NCBI GenBank assembly: GCA_001600875.1
Contig: BCLD01000013.1
Coordinates: forward strand, 546,033 to 610,032
Source of the DNA: Solicoccozyma terricola
Taxonomy: Eukaryota > Basidiomycota > Tremellomycetes > Filobasidiales > Piskurozymaceae
Direction of reading: 5' to 3'
DNA: 64,000 nucleotides
The notes beneath the pieces were generated by a model that saw nothing but the letters and a program-made list of their open reading frames with translations, did no database searches and was not told where the DNA came from. This document shows, piece by piece, positions 34,361-46,080 of this stretch. Both the position numbers and the translations under genes were made by a program. Every line of letters starts with the position of its first letter. The first letter of the stretch is position 1.

Positions 34361-36199
34361 TCACCGCCCACCAGCTGTTACTACCTGTTGCTGAGGCTGA
34401 CCACCTTGCTGCGATTGCTGAATGCCACCATCGACACCCATCTGTTGTTGTCCCGTGGATTGCTGTTGTTGAGACTGCTGCTGAGGAGCCATAAGAGCAG
34501 GTCGATCTTCCAGACTCTCGTACGTCAGCGTAAAGTCTTTAGGTGTCTCTACTCGACTGAACATGCTTGGGTCGAAGATGATGTACGTCCCTCGCTCGAA
34601 TCCGTTGCCTTTCTCGATTGGGTCGGCAGCTGGATCTTTGGTGAGCCACATGCCTAGCTCCTTGTGATACCGCCATTGTCGTGCATATCTTAAATTGGGT
34701 CTTGGAAGTCAGAAGGGGGGCTTCCGCGAAACCTCGCGCACAACGCAACTCACAGCTCTGCAGCCACCTCCATTTGCAGTACATCCCTTGGAGTCGAGTA
34801 GAATGCGTAAAATAGGGTGTCCTCGGAGAACATTCCCATTTTGCCAGATGCGGGCGGCGTGTTGACGTTATAGCATTGAGGTATGCGGTACTCTTCTTCG
34901 AGGTAAACGCCTTGAAGGGTATCGGGTTCTGCCCAAGGCTGAATAAAAGTTGGGTATAGTGGTCTGCGCAAGATCAACTCCATCTCAGCAAGTTTGTTTC
35001 ACATGTGAACAAAGCCGGTCAAAGCAACACGACTCACGCAGATCCGTTCATATCCAGACCGATGTTGGCCAGATCTTCTCCCAGCGTCAACGCTAGTAAA
35101 TCACTATTCCCACCCGTTCGTATCAGTCTCAACAGTGCAGCCAATCCCCATTTATCCACTGGCGACGTCTGCAATTGTTGTACCGGTTTAGTTAAAGGCG
35201 CTGAAGGGTCGACTTGGCCTCCCATCTGCTGATTCCGGTAGTCGGTAGTCGAGTTACCGTTGGACCCATCTTCGCGACTGTATGCCGGGAAGGATCCTTG
35301 AGATGGTGGACGAGGTTGTTGGTGTGTCTGAAGGGTTGAAGGTGGAGGTGACGGTGACGGTGCTGTTTGCGATGAAGAGCCAAGATTTTGAGGCTTGGAT
35401 CCAGCGGAAGTGTGATTGAGCATCATCTGTGAGAGGATTGGAAGTGTGAGCTGGACGGCCAACAAAAACGGACAGCAAAGGGAAGGCCCACCTTGTCAAT
35501 TTGGGATCCACCTAGAGCAGGGAAATCCTCGTTTCGCAACCCGTCTCCCACCGACCCATTTACATTTGTGCCATTGACTTGGCCACCAATACCGTTCTGC
35601 ATATGCTGCATGTGCTGACCATGTAGAGGTTGGAGTCCAGGCGGTGGAGCGGGAATATGCTGTTGTTGCTGTTGTTGCTGCTGCTGCTGCTGTTGTTGTT
35701 GCTGCTGTTGCTGCTGTTGCTGCTGTTGCTGTTGTTGCTGTTGCTGTTGCTGAAGCTGCTGCAGATGTGGAGGAGGTTGTGGTAAGGTCGAAGAGGATTG
35801 AGACGCTTGAGTTGCGTATGATTGAGCTGCGGTACTCTGTTGAGGTTGCATGGTTTGATGTGACTGCTGAGCTCCGAGAGCTGGAAAATCGGATGACTCT
35901 GTGGGAGTGTGACCATGCGGAATGTCAGCCAAAGAATTGCGCCATTCACACCCTCTATGAGATTCACCTGCCACCCTTCTCCCTTGCAGACCTGCTAGAA
36001 ACCCACCCATGGCATTTGCAGCACCGCCGCCACCACCACCGCCGATTGTACCAGCTTGTCCGGTCGCACCACCTGTCGGTGTACTCCGCATATTTTGGTT
36101 CGACGAAGACATGTAGAACCCTCTTGATGCTGATTGAGGTTGATTAGTCGATTGTTGTGGATTCATTTGAGCAGATGATGTTCGATACGATGACTGCAT
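34361..36199 (-). CDS. NOT2: CCR4-NOT complex subunit Not2 (Cdc36)
   Basis: The gene runs from ATG 36199 to TGA 34361 in about five exons. The N-terminal half is Gln/Ser/Gly-rich with a polyglutamine tract and two copies of a DFPALG motif (SSDFPALGAQQ and NEDFPALGGSQ). The conserved C-terminal NOT-box runs DKWGLAALLRLIRTGGNSDL, LTLGEDLANIGLDMN, then PTFIQPWAEPDT, EYRIPQCYNV, DTLFYAFYSTPRDVLQMEVA, AELYARQWRYHKELGMWLTK and FERGTYIIFDPSMF. Known role: Not2 pairs with Not3/5 on the Not1 scaffold of the main deadenylase and transcription-regulating complex. A Gln-rich tail follows. The start is uncertain: an acceptor lies just before the codons RQQHN-M, so a short upstream exon is likely. Confidence 0.9.
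35662..35757 (-). repeat. CAA/CAG repeat encoding the Not2 polyglutamine tract
   Basis: The coding strand reads an almost unbroken series of CAA and CAG codons, about 30 glutamines, flanked by QLQQL and HIPAPPPG. Mixed codons suggest a stable rather than hypervariable tract. Confidence 0.9.
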
Positions 36200-38058
36200 G
36201 TTATGTTGCTGTCTATATGGTATGACAAGGTTGGTCAGCTGGGTGCTCGCTTGCTATCATCGAGGTCTCAGAAGAAACCGACCGAAGACTCGGGAAGCAG
36301 CACGAGTATATGAACCTCTTTGTGAGACCTGGACGACTTGATTCGTAGGCTGCAGGTCCCGGGAAAAGCTGGTCAGCTCCGGATTAATCACCTCGGTCTT
36401 CTCCCCCTGTATCGCACCTCCGAAATGTGTCCACAGTACTGAGTATGTTGACGGTGAAGAGCTGGACAGCATTCATTCATCCACATAAAGAGCGCTGTAG
36501 CTGATGAGCGCGTGGGCGGGGAAGGGGGTTGCTTTCTCACGGGGGGCCATGGAGGATCACCCAGAGCACTTACTTCCCCTTTGTCAACCACCAGCATCAT
36601 TACTATACCAGCCAGGTACTCGCGAGATGGTGAGTAGGTAGGGGTAGCGCAGTAGACACAGCCACATAGCTGACATATCGCATTGCAGTCGGAACTACGG
36701 TATACTGCCAACACTCAGCTGGAACAGCGTGAGTGCGACCGAGCCTCAGTGCATGATGTTGTGTGCTGATCCAGCGTCTCTCCCTCAGTCCATGCTCGAT
36801 ACACTGGAACTGGTTGGTATCGTTGTATCATCTCTTCTGTCAGCATCTCCCTTCCTGACAATCCTTCCTGCCTTCACCTTCACTAGGACATGCCGATACT
36901 ACGAAATGGGAATGGGCAACTCATCAAGGTCGTGATACCTATAGGTAGGTTATCTCCACCTCTGTTAGCCAAAGTCGAAGTCGAATTTGGCTTAATCATC
37001 ACACTTGTGTTGACTCTGCAATTATCAGTTCTATCGTAGGCCACCCATCGTTAATGGCTTACATCTCCATCGCGGATAATGAATCTCAGGGAAGGACGAG
37101 ATTTGAGATGATCGAGGTGAGATTTCACTTCAGCGATTGGAAGGAGTGACAGACTCGTACCGGAGATGATAAGCTGATCATCACGATTTCTTCCTCTGTC
37201 TAGCGTATGCTGCAACCATGTGGACCACCACCAAAACCAAGCGACGATGAATAGACGATCGTCCTCACTTTTACCGCCTCCTTCCATCCTTCAATTGCAT
37301 ACAACTTTATTGCATCTGTGCTAGGACTAGTGACTAGGGTCTTGTTGTATATCATTTTCTGCGATGCTTATCTACGGTTGACATCGTTTCCGAAATGGCC
37401 TTCATTTTTTCGTCAATCGGCCCTTACGATAACTATCCAAACTTCGGAAGCTGGGGAAGCATGGAGCCGAACATCTCTTCCTTTTGTTCTAACCCGATTT
37501 CTGATACTCTGTTGTGTGACGTTCTCATCTCAAATCTCTTCAGATGATGGGAATACATGTCGATGGGCAAGGGCGGAGAGGAGAGTTCTATTCCCGACTG
37601 TCGCTGCATACTCCGCTCAATCGGGAACTAGTCGTCGTCAAACACTCTGTGAATTCGTCATACGACCTTTGTCTCCCCCTTTTTTTTCCCCCAGGGGGGG
37701 GGGGGGGGGGTTGGTTCATTCAGACATGCGTGCGCAGCACTACGCTCTCATTGATTTCGCTTCCTTTTAAACGAATTTTCCCCTTAAAACCATCATTGGG
37801 GGGGCAAGAGGCAAGGAGTTTGTTTTGTTATCAAATATGAAAGGAAGGACTAGCGGGTGATGAAATAGTTGTCATTGCACTGTACAAGGCCGGAAGGTAT
37901 ACATATAGAGCCAAATGTAGAATTTGTTTCCCCTTTGAAATTCCCTCAACCAGCATTGTCAATACCTTCAAGTCCTCTTTTCACATCCAACACACCCCTG
38001 TCTGTCATTCTCAGTCCAATACACCTCGCAAATCACACACTCAAGAGCAGTTCCCTCC
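36200..38058. other. Large spacer between NOT2 and the orphan gene
   Basis: Roughly 1.86 kb without a supportable gene. Minus-strand ORFs near 36257-36714 may belong to a NOT2 leader exon but cannot be joined convincingly. A run of T and C followed by about 16 G occurs at 37682-37710. The last 100 bp before 38059 are C/T- and CAAC-rich, like a leader. Confidence 0.45.
37695..37710 (+). repeat. Pyrimidine run followed by a 16-G run
   Basis: A T-rich and C5 stretch is followed by AG and then about 16 G in the intergenic region. The abrupt strand switch from pyrimidine to purine makes a hairpin-prone or G-quadruplex-prone site. Confidence 0.8.
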
Positions 38059-38628
38059 ATGTTCAGCCCAGACAGCGATTTAGATAGCACGCTCTGGCCG
38101 TATGGTGATTCTGAGGCCTCTACCCAAGTGTCGTTACACGATGTTCCTCCGTCAGATGAAAGTGTAATCCCAGAAACACGGTCTGATAGTTTGACCCCCA
38201 GCCAGAGCTCGAACTGGAACAATAATACTGACTCTTCAGGCCGACAACTACTAGTTGCCAGATACAAGGAAATCATCCTAGCACTGGATGACGGTGGCAT
38301 CGATTTTGGAGTGTATGAAAACAAAGTGGATCTGCATACATTTACTCTCGACGGAAGACAAACACACGGGAGATCTAAATTAACTTCGGATGATGCTAAT
38401 GAGGTCGAGGTGTACATAGACCTTGCTGTCAAATCAGGCATCGTGAGGCAAAGAGTTGAAGGCTCCGTTACATCGTATTTCCTAAAGGAAGATCACTCTG
38501 GAATCGCGATCACTCTAATCGACAATCAACAGGCGGACAACAAAATTGGGGAGTTTGACAAGGAAATGACACACAACACAGCGTGGACCTGCTCGGAAGA
38601 CCATGGGCTCAGATCCACATGTTATTGA
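38059..38628 (+). CDS. Hypothetical intronless protein, 189 residues
   Basis: A single ATG-initiated frame ends with TGA at 38626-38628. The first 60 residues are acidic and Ser-rich (FSPDSDLDSTLWPYGDSEAS). The middle is more folded-looking (LLVARYKEIILALDDGGIDF, LTSDDANEVEVYIDLAVKSG, IVRQRVEGSVTSYFLKED), with a helix then GIV and a two-strand turn that resembles a winged-helix layout; this is impression only. No signal peptide or membrane segment. No family recognised. Lack of introns is unusual here, since most neighbours have several. Confidence 0.55.
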   Translation: MFSPDSDLDSTLWPYGDSEASTQVSLHDVPPSDESVIPETRSDSLTPSQSSNWNNNTDSSGRQLLVARYKEIILALDDGGIDFGVYENKVDLHTFTLDGRQTHGRSKLTSDDANEVEVYIDLAVKSGIVRQRVEGSVTSYFLKEDHSGIAITLIDNQQADNKIGEFDKEMTHNTAWTCSEDHGLRSTCY

Positions 38629-39535
38629 TTTGCGCTTTCGCTGATATATGCAGCAAGACAAGTGGAAGGTGAGATTAAATGAAAGGGAGGTTGGGAATGG
38701 GATGTCGTCTATGTACCAGTAGTAGTACTAGTAGCAATGACGCATAGAAAAGTGAGGTGGTGGAATGGTCGACGTATGTGTCGGTGTCACGTGCTGCCGC
38801 CACCACATCGCGTCGCCCTGTTCTCTGTGACATCGAAGGGAGGGTCGCGTCGCTGGGAGACAGGAGATGGGCCGGGGGGGGGGGGGTGAGGGGGATCTCA
38901 TCTACGACCATCTCCATCGTACACCCCTCGTCCCTCTTCCCATCCACACCATCTACAATCCATAGAGGTAGACTGTGTCTCCTCTCGCTCCTGCTTGAAC
39001 GACATTGATCCGGTATCAACTGAGTGAAACATCGCCCAGCCCACACCCACATCCACACACCCACACACGCATCAACAAATCGACGACAAGTCGTCTTGAC
39101 ACTATCGATAGCCAACTCGACGATCACAAGGTGCTGGACACCTGATACCACCACACCCACATCTCAACTACATTTCACCAGTTGGACACAGACACCCCAC
39201 ACCAACCACCATTTTCCCGCGATTGTTCCCCCTCGTTGACCACGCTCGGACCTGTCTTCTCAAACAACGGGCTAAAAACAGGAACAAGCAGGGACACATA
39301 GGAAAGGGATTGCAGCAACTTGCTCATATCCACCAACCAACACTTCATCGCTCTCATACATTCTCATCCACACTGGTATTATCCCGCCCTCCCCACCCCG
39401 CTCACCACACCCCACCATCATCACTCCCTTTGATAGTGAAATCACTCTCAACGGCAACAACTCACTTACTCCACGGCTCGCCGCTACCTTTACCGGGGAA
39501 ACTACACTGCAAATCACAAATATCAAAAACAAAAA
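38629..39535. other. Spacer upstream of the membrane-protein trio
   Basis: C/A-rich with many CACC/CCAC repeats, a CACGTG at about 38788-38793 and a run of about 13 G near 38874-38886. The region may contain an unrecognised first exon of the next gene. Otherwise nothing is supported. Confidence 0.45.
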
Positions 39536-41895
39536 ATGATGGAGAAAAGACAATGGCATACGAACGTATGGAGTGTCGCTGGTCCGGAAGTGACGACATC
39601 GAATACCAAAGCAGCTGGGAAGACGGTGGTTGTGACGAAGATTGTGAGTGAAACGATAGAAGGAAGTCTTAGGGAGGTAGGAAGGCAAGTTTGAAGGATG
39701 CTGACTATTTGTATTCGGTGATTGTAGGTGGGGACAACAACCGTTAAAGCACAAACTAGTACACCTGTTTTAGCTTTGACGACGAGCACTTCAACCTCAT
39801 CAACCTCATCGACTTCCTCGACTTCATTGGTGAATATGATGATGCAAAAGGACAGCGACAAAAACGTAATGTATACTGAACCTAAGCTCCCCTTTTTACC
39901 ATTCTTAGTCGTCCACAACCACTCCCACCTCCTCCTCTTCGTCTACGACTCTCTCTTCATCTTCAATCACAACACCAATCACCACCTCGCAAAGCGGCGC
40001 TAGAACCATCACTCAACTTCCTTCCGGTTTCGGTGTCTTGAGTTCTACTACTTCTGCGAGTACGAGTACAAGCTCGAATGGAACGGCGTTGACAAGTGAG
40101 ATGACGGCTAGTAAATCGTGAGTGTATTTTGCGAAGGAATGCGGGTTTTTTGGGGNGGGGGGGGGGGGGGGGNGGNGTCACGATGGCTGATTGGAAAAAA
40201 CGGTTGATTTGTAGTATGTCAACGGGTAAGGTGATGGGGATTGTTGTTGGTGTTTTGTGTGGTATTGTGGCGTTGCTTGCTATCATTGGCTTCCTTTATG
40301 TGAGTTGGAGAATCGTCCGTCATATACCATGATAACCCGCCCTCTAACGTTTACTTTCCCCACCCCCCAACCCCCCTTTCCTACAGCGTCGTCGTAATCG
40401 CCGCAATGCCAACACCTCCGCACCATTCGGAGATCGGAAATACCGTGACTCATCTGTCCCAATCAATGATAAATCATTCGGAGGACCAGGATATCATTCG
40501 TACAATGGCGGATACCAGGATGGGGAATTTGATGATTTCAGTCGAGATCAAGTTTATCCAATGAGTGAAAAAGTCATTCCACCGTATGCAAGAGGAATAG
40601 CGACAACACCTACACCAACCGATGCGGGTTTCGCAGGTCGTGGTGCTGTTGGAGTATTTCAAGGAGGTGGTGATTCTCCGTATCCGGCTTTCGGCGCAAA
40701 CGTGGGTAACGACTTGTTGACACCGGTTCCAGCTATCGCCGTCGCCACTGCGACCGGACCTCGAACTCGCGATCTTACAAACGTTGGACCATACGCTCGA
40801 TCGGAAAGGGTACAATACGATTACGCTGCATCTGAGAGGAACGCATATCACGATGATCCAAGATCTAATTCACCAACTGATTACTATGGATCAGCATTGA
40901 TTCCGTTGGAAAATCACATCGCGGACGTTTATGCGGATGATTCAAGATATAACCCGTTCGGTCACCCAGATGATCACAGGGAAACGCTCCAGGATCCGTC
41001 TCGCTACCAATCAACCAAAACACCCCGTCAGAGCATGCCACAGCTTCCACCACTCAGTCCGAGCGTTTTCAACAGTCCTCTCAATGCCAACTTTGGTATG
41101 GTGACGACTCCAGCGATGCGACAGCAAGTTCCGTTCCAACAGCTTCACCCTATTTCGAGATCTCCAAGTCAGGTGAAGCGATCGGAACAGGAGTTGAAGA
41201 ACGGTTACGCAGATCTCGCAAAGGCAGCGCAAGTGGATGAACCGATCACTCCAGAGTTCGCAACAACAAGACAGCGCGATGCGTACAAACCCGAACCAAC
41301 GCAGATGCTCGTCCCACCGATGGAGCGATACCAGCACGGTCGACCACTCAGCCCCTTGGCCGAGGTAGAGACACCCACGTCAACGCCGGCGACTCTTCCT
41401 GAACTTTCCAACTACTCGGGAACCTTCCCGCGTGGGGCATCCAACTCGCAAGTAGAGCTTCAGATGCCGGGAAGACCTTATACTCCGGATCACACCGCCG
41501 GTCGAAACAACAACAATTCATCCGCCTCTCCAATCTTGCCGCATTCTGGTATTCCGCCGTCGGTTCACGACCCTCCACCAACACCTGGTGTCTCGCTACC
41601 TGAATCTCCCTCCGGTTCAGTCGCTGGTGATCCTCGTGGACATGCAGACAATCTGCCACGAGCGGCGTTCCATTTCACAGGTGGCTCCGCGGTTTCCCTG
41701 GATGCCATTCCACCAGGCAATTCGGACGCGTACCGCTTCTCCGCTGGAACATGGTCGTCTCCTGCTTCTTCGAGAGGGCTGGACCATGCTCGTGGCAATC
41801 AGCAACCGCCTCAGCCCATCCGATACGGCTACGAGGTGCAGCAGGGACCTAGCAGGCTAAGTGTCCCTGTGGAAGATGCTTACGGAGGGATCTGA
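39536..41895 (+). CDS. Ser/Thr-rich single-pass membrane protein (surface sensor-like)
   Basis: Five exons from ATG 39536 (a second ATG follows directly) to TGA 41895, about 680 residues. The order is a short charged start (MMEKRQWHTNVWSVAGPEVT), about 110 residues very rich in Ser/Thr (likely O-mannosylated), a membrane helix (MGIVVGVLCGIVALLAIIGF) with basic stop-transfer RRRNRR, then a ~500-residue cytosolic tail rich in Pro, Ser, Tyr and Asn. The layout is that of Mid2/Wsc-type wall-stress sensors or similar glycoproteins, but no WSC or cysteine domain is present. No signal peptide is seen, so a missing 5' exon is possible. The intron before the membrane-helix exon contains ambiguous bases. 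Confidence 0.75.
40156..40176 (+). other. Ambiguous bases (N) inside a poly-G run
   Basis: N occurs at about 40156, 40173 and 40176 within a G-rich run in the intron just before the membrane-helix exon. Run length and sequence are unreliable here. Confidence 0.9.
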
Positions 41896-42233
41896 CGAGC
41901 GCTAGAGTTGATAAAGAGGGCGAGTACTGGAATGATGATCCCGTGATATGTTGTACCCGACTATATCTCCTCGCGCAGAGCGCAGGCTTTCATATGTTTA
42001 TCCACACCTGCTGTTTCTTGTTCCACGTACCTGTCCTGACGTATGATAAACAAAGGAAGCGTTGGTGTTTTCCCAGGCACGGAGAATGCCTTGCTGTAGA
42101 GGTCAATTGCTGTTCAAGAAGGATCAGCACTCAATCGGTCTGTTTAGACAAAGTCACCAAGTGCTCGCACTACTACAACCAAGCCCGGGCAAACATGATC
42201 TTGCAAACTTGTGAGCATATTTGATGGCGCTAG
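41896..42233. other. Spacer / possible 5' exon of the second membrane protein
   Basis: No ORF with clear coding character. One candidate first exon starts at the ATG near 41994 (MFIHTCCFLFH) and ends before a GTACCT in a phase that would join the acceptor at 42233, but nothing confirms it. Confidence 0.3.
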
Positions 42234-42719
42234 GGAACACAGACCTCTGATAAGGCCCGGCTTCTGGTGTTATCAGGGATTTCATACATTATCGTGGATT
42301 GTTGTGCGCTCATCTTCGTCGTTATCATCGTCTCGCTCTACCAACTATGGAAACGTGGAAAGCTGGTTAGAACGAAGAAGAAGCAGACACGGATCGTGGC
42401 AACGTTCCTGGAAGGTGGCGAAAACCAGTCGCCTGTGACAGCCAGCTCTGCGTCTTCATTCGAGTACGGTCTGGCAGAGGAAAAGAGGTATCTCCTCGCC
42501 ATACGTGGAGGGATGGCGGTGAAGCTGCCTCCGCCAATATACACGCCTCGAAAGGTGTATCCACCCATTCCGAATTCCCAGGAAGGCTGGTACAGCAGCT
42601 GTCCTGAACTCTTGCCACTGACTATGTGGTCCACCACTTCCAATAACTCCACGCTGCAGGACGGCTTACTTCCCTCATACTACAAGACTATGGATGCTTC
42701 GGGTCCAGTCCGGTACTGA
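42234..42719 (+). CDS. Small single-pass membrane protein, 5' end unresolved
   Basis: The frame is open from an acceptor-like TAG at 42231-42233 to TGA 42719 and has no ATG before the membrane helix, so an upstream exon must supply the start. The helix (YIIVDCCALIFVVIIVSLYQ) is followed by WKRGKLVRTKKKQTR and a cytosolic tail of about 115 residues with Pro/Tyr-rich PPPIYTPRKVYPPIP. The arrangement matches both neighbours: a short outer part, a helix, a basic cluster and a tail. Family unknown. Confidence 0.5.
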   Translation, partial: GTQTSDKARLLVLSGISYIIVDCCALIFVVIIVSLYQLWKRGKLVRTKKKQTRIVATFLEGGENQSPVTASSASSFEYGLAEEKRYLLAIRGGMAVKLPPPIYTPRKVYPPIPNSQEGWYSSCPELLPLTMWSTTSNNSTLQDGLLPSYYKTMDASGPVRY

Positions 42720-42970
42720 GTCTTCACATTAGTGGTATATAGCAGACTTGTAAGATAAAATCTGCTTGAACGAAACGCGACCTTGGAAACCTCGCGCCCC
42801 GAGTTTCATACCAGTCCATGCTCCTTTCTGCAACGTGAGCTTCAGGGGCTGATACAATGACAACGGACTTCTTGGCTGCTTCATCAATGTGACCCTATCT
42901 ATAGTGTGTGCGGAATGAAGGGCGAACGCCGTGTACCCTTTTCACTGACATCCTACATCACTACCCCGCG

Positions 42971-44220
42971 ATGCTGACATCCACCGGTATGTAAATCAAC
43001 CGTGATCTGGCCATCCCCTGCCGGTCTGATGCCTAAACTTGATTCACCTAGCCAAGATTGTCTTGATGGTATTTGCTGGCATCTTTAGTGGTATCCTCTT
43101 ATGGACAGCATTGTACCTTCTTGCTCGTCGACGGCGTTTGCGGGGAGGTCGAACTATGCTACATGCCGTCTCCGCCAATTTCATCGCCACTGGCCATAGC
43201 TCGACACGCTTCGTTTTAGACCATGGTGGTCGGAAGCCTGGTCACATTCAAACGAGGCAAGGATCTGTCGGTGAGGACTTGTCGAGGAACCGCAACATAC
43301 TTCCCCAGGGGACGCGATCACTCAGCGTTCGACGTGTTAGCGAAGGCGACGAGGATGATACTTTCGAGGAAATCACAGGTTTCATGCCGTACGAGGGCAA
43401 CGACGACTTCATGAGCGGTCCATCTGAGACTTTCACATTCAGCCGGGCAGTACCCAGGGATTTTGAGTGGCATGGAAGGCTGACCGGTGCATTACCAACA
43501 ATCACGCAGACACCAGCGACGCCGGAGGTGAGAATTGCATTTGCAATGGAATGGGTATGCGTCAGCTGACTCCTCTTGGCATCGTAGGGCGATGCGTTTG
43601 CCTCTACATCTCGAGACAGTCTTCAACCGTTATCAGAACCACTGCTAAACCCCGAAGACATTGCCATAGCAAAATGCATGCTTGCTAGTTGGAATGCATT
43701 TCATCCCACAGAGGAATCACGGATCAAAGCAAGAAGGAGCATTCAGGAGATTTGCAGGTCAGATTTTGACCGACCTCAGGAACTGGACCCGCTGGAGCTT
43801 GAACCACCAGACGGTGATCTCCGATATATTCGGGTCATGTCTTTGATCTTGAATAACGCACAATCCAGTTTGGACTGGCGGGAACTTATCGAGTCCTTGC
43901 CTCAAGACGATCACTCGTCGGGAGGAGGCCTAGGGCGCCATTTCCTTGTAACTCAGTCCGATGCGATCTCCTCACCCGACGGTACGACATCCCCCATACC
44001 GATGGAGCCGGGGGCATGCAATTCACCCCAAGGTCCCAGGGGTCGGTCCAAGAGTATGGATATCGTCGGTGTGAGTTCCCCCGATCGTGATGTCGCCGTG
44101 CTTCGGCCTCGGCCATCCAGCCTCACCTTGGGCCAGCAGGATCGGGTGCTGGCAAGAACGACAGAGGACACAGAATTCCAGGAGGGGAAGGCAGGGACAG
44201 AGCACTATATCGTAGAGTGA
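42971..44220 (+). CDS. Single-pass membrane protein with long cytosolic tail
   Basis: Three exons: 42971-42986, 43052-43527 and 43588-44220; 374 residues. The 16-nt first exon encodes MLTST and one base of the next codon. The helix follows at once (IVLMVFAGIFSGILLWTALY) with RRRRLRGGR after it, so almost nothing lies outside the membrane. The tail has an acidic stretch (EGDEDDTFEEITGF) and ends in TEHYIVE. No recognised domain. The STAK start, the small residues in the helix and the basic cluster align with the membrane segment of the gene at 39536. Confidence 0.7.
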
Positions 44221-44503
44221 ATACCTGTAATCCCAGGGCATGAATATGCTCCTCAAATGGAGAGCATGTGAGCGTCAAACATCAATCACACATTCTCAAA
44301 GAAGTACATCTGACAATGAGGTAAAGCTTCCTTTTTAGCGGAAGGGCTAACTGAGCGGTGGTAACACAAGAGAAACGGGAAGAAAAATACAACGAGGCAC
44401 ACAGACAAACATGAAGAAAGTATTCACCATCACATTCCGGAAACACAAGAACATTTGCTTTTCGGTCGTTTTTAGAAAAGCTTTCGTTACGCCACGATGA
44501 TTT

Positions 44504-46080
44504 CTAAAACAAGCAAGTGAAGTTCTCGTGCCTAGGAGAGAGTATGTGACACGAGTAGGGCGGAGTGATGAGCATGCCAGATGAATCAACGGCGTTGGTA
44601 TCGCATACGAGCTGTGAAACCGGTTCACCGAATGAGACGTAAGGACCAGAGGATCGAGAGTTGGCCTTTGCTTGACCGTACATCCTGCTTCGAGCTGGCG
44701 GATACTGAGGTTTCTCGTGAATCCAGATGTAGCTGTTATTGTTCTCCACATAACCATTGTGAGAACCGGATGCCCACATGTGGCTCTGCGATGGTTGTGG
44801 GTCGACATCGTCGAGACGAGCGAGACCAAGAGCGGAGAGGTTGTTGGGTTTGGCGTCGACGGAAACGCGGTGGCGAGGACGAGACGATGGGTTCTGAGCG
44901 GTGAAGACCTGTGCGAGTGAGGTTCAGGCCGGGTTGCCTGATGTGTGATGATCCACTGCACTTCAAACTCACCACTGCCAACGGCTTCCTCTGCGTGATT
45001 CTTTCGTCTTCATCGTCATCCGTTGTCGGCGCGTGATGGATCCCCGCATTGTTCTCATCGAATTCAAGCATAGTCTCTTCGAGAGGCTCCTGAACGTGAG
45101 AGATTCTATCATCGTCGTTGTGGAAAGTAGTGAGCTCGGTTGGAAGAGGTCTGAAGGGAATCTGAGCCCAAGGCTGGAGGATAGGTCTATCGATTGAGTT
45201 GGTTTGTTTCTGTTTCAGGCAACGTGAGGGGTTTTTTCAGGGATTTCAGGAATTATAGGATCCGAGACGAAGTTGGCCGAGTTTGGGACATGATACGTCG
45301 GACTCACGTATAGACCACAACGATTGCACAGCCTACGACGAAGTCCAAAGTCCTGCTCGAACATCTTGTCGGATCTCCACATGATCGCTCCCGTCTATCG
45401 CAGAGAACAGAAAGGAGAACAAGGGAAGCATCGTGGGGGTCAACAAGCCGTTGAAGTGGGATTTTTCCATTCGCCACCCAACTCAAAATCCTCGGGTCAA
45501 CACTCACCTCGTCCATCCCACAATTCTCACATCTCCCTTTCTGCAACGTCCTAACTATCCCATTCTTCCTCTTTGCCTTCAAATCATCTTTCAAATCCAC
45601 CAATTCTTCTTCCGCATGTCCTTCCGCCATCAATTCTGTATCCCTAGCTAAATACCTCAAACACATCGCAGCTTCTAAATCACCTAGAGTGAAATCTTCC
45701 CTCAATGGGATACCATCACAAGCTTGTTTACCTTGAAGAGAGAGTGGAAGACGTCGATATGTTTGAGTCGGAACGTCGTATCCCATCCTACCAGTCTTGG
45801 TGGTGGTGTGTATATCAGAAGTAGATTGATTCCCAACGTTTCGACGCGTTCTTTCTTTCTTTTTATTGTTACCTTCGATTCGAGAATATTTGGAGTGGTT
45901 GTTGTTGTTGATGATACTGATGGATTCTTTAGTCGAAGGAACGGAGAGGGATCTAGAAGAGAGAGGAGGGGAAATCGGTTGAGTGATGGTGTGGTAGACT
46001 GAGGAGGAATCGTCGTCGTCAGGTATGGTGAGGTAAGGATGATTGCGTCGTTGTTTGCGATGAGAAGAGTGAGTGGACAT
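44504..46080 (-). CDS. GATA-like zinc-finger protein with extended finger loop
   Basis: Four exons from ATG 46080 to TAG 44504, about 430 residues. A basic, Ser-rich start (MSTHSSHRKQRRNHP) and KKKERTRRNVG precede PTQTYRRLPLSLQGKQACDG and a helical stretch (LEAAMCLRYLARDTELMAEG). The finger begins RCENCGMDE and, after an intron, continues TGAIMWRSDKMFEQDFGLRR-RLCNRCGLY. That is Cys-x2-Cys-x26-Cys-x2-Cys, whereas GATA fingers normally have 17 to 20 residues between the pairs; MWR and LCNRCGLY are otherwise typical. The C-terminal half is disordered and Asn/Ser-rich. A transcription-factor role in the nucleus is inferred; no specific fungal GATA factor is recognised. Confidence 0.75.

Noticed and set aside
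35644..36147. Ala/Val-rich + strand ORF of 167 codons
   Set aside because: It is the antisense reading of the Not2 CAA/CAG polyglutamine region.
40156..40176. Possible real sequence variation at N positions
   Set aside because: The Ns sit in a G run and most likely mark base-calling failure.
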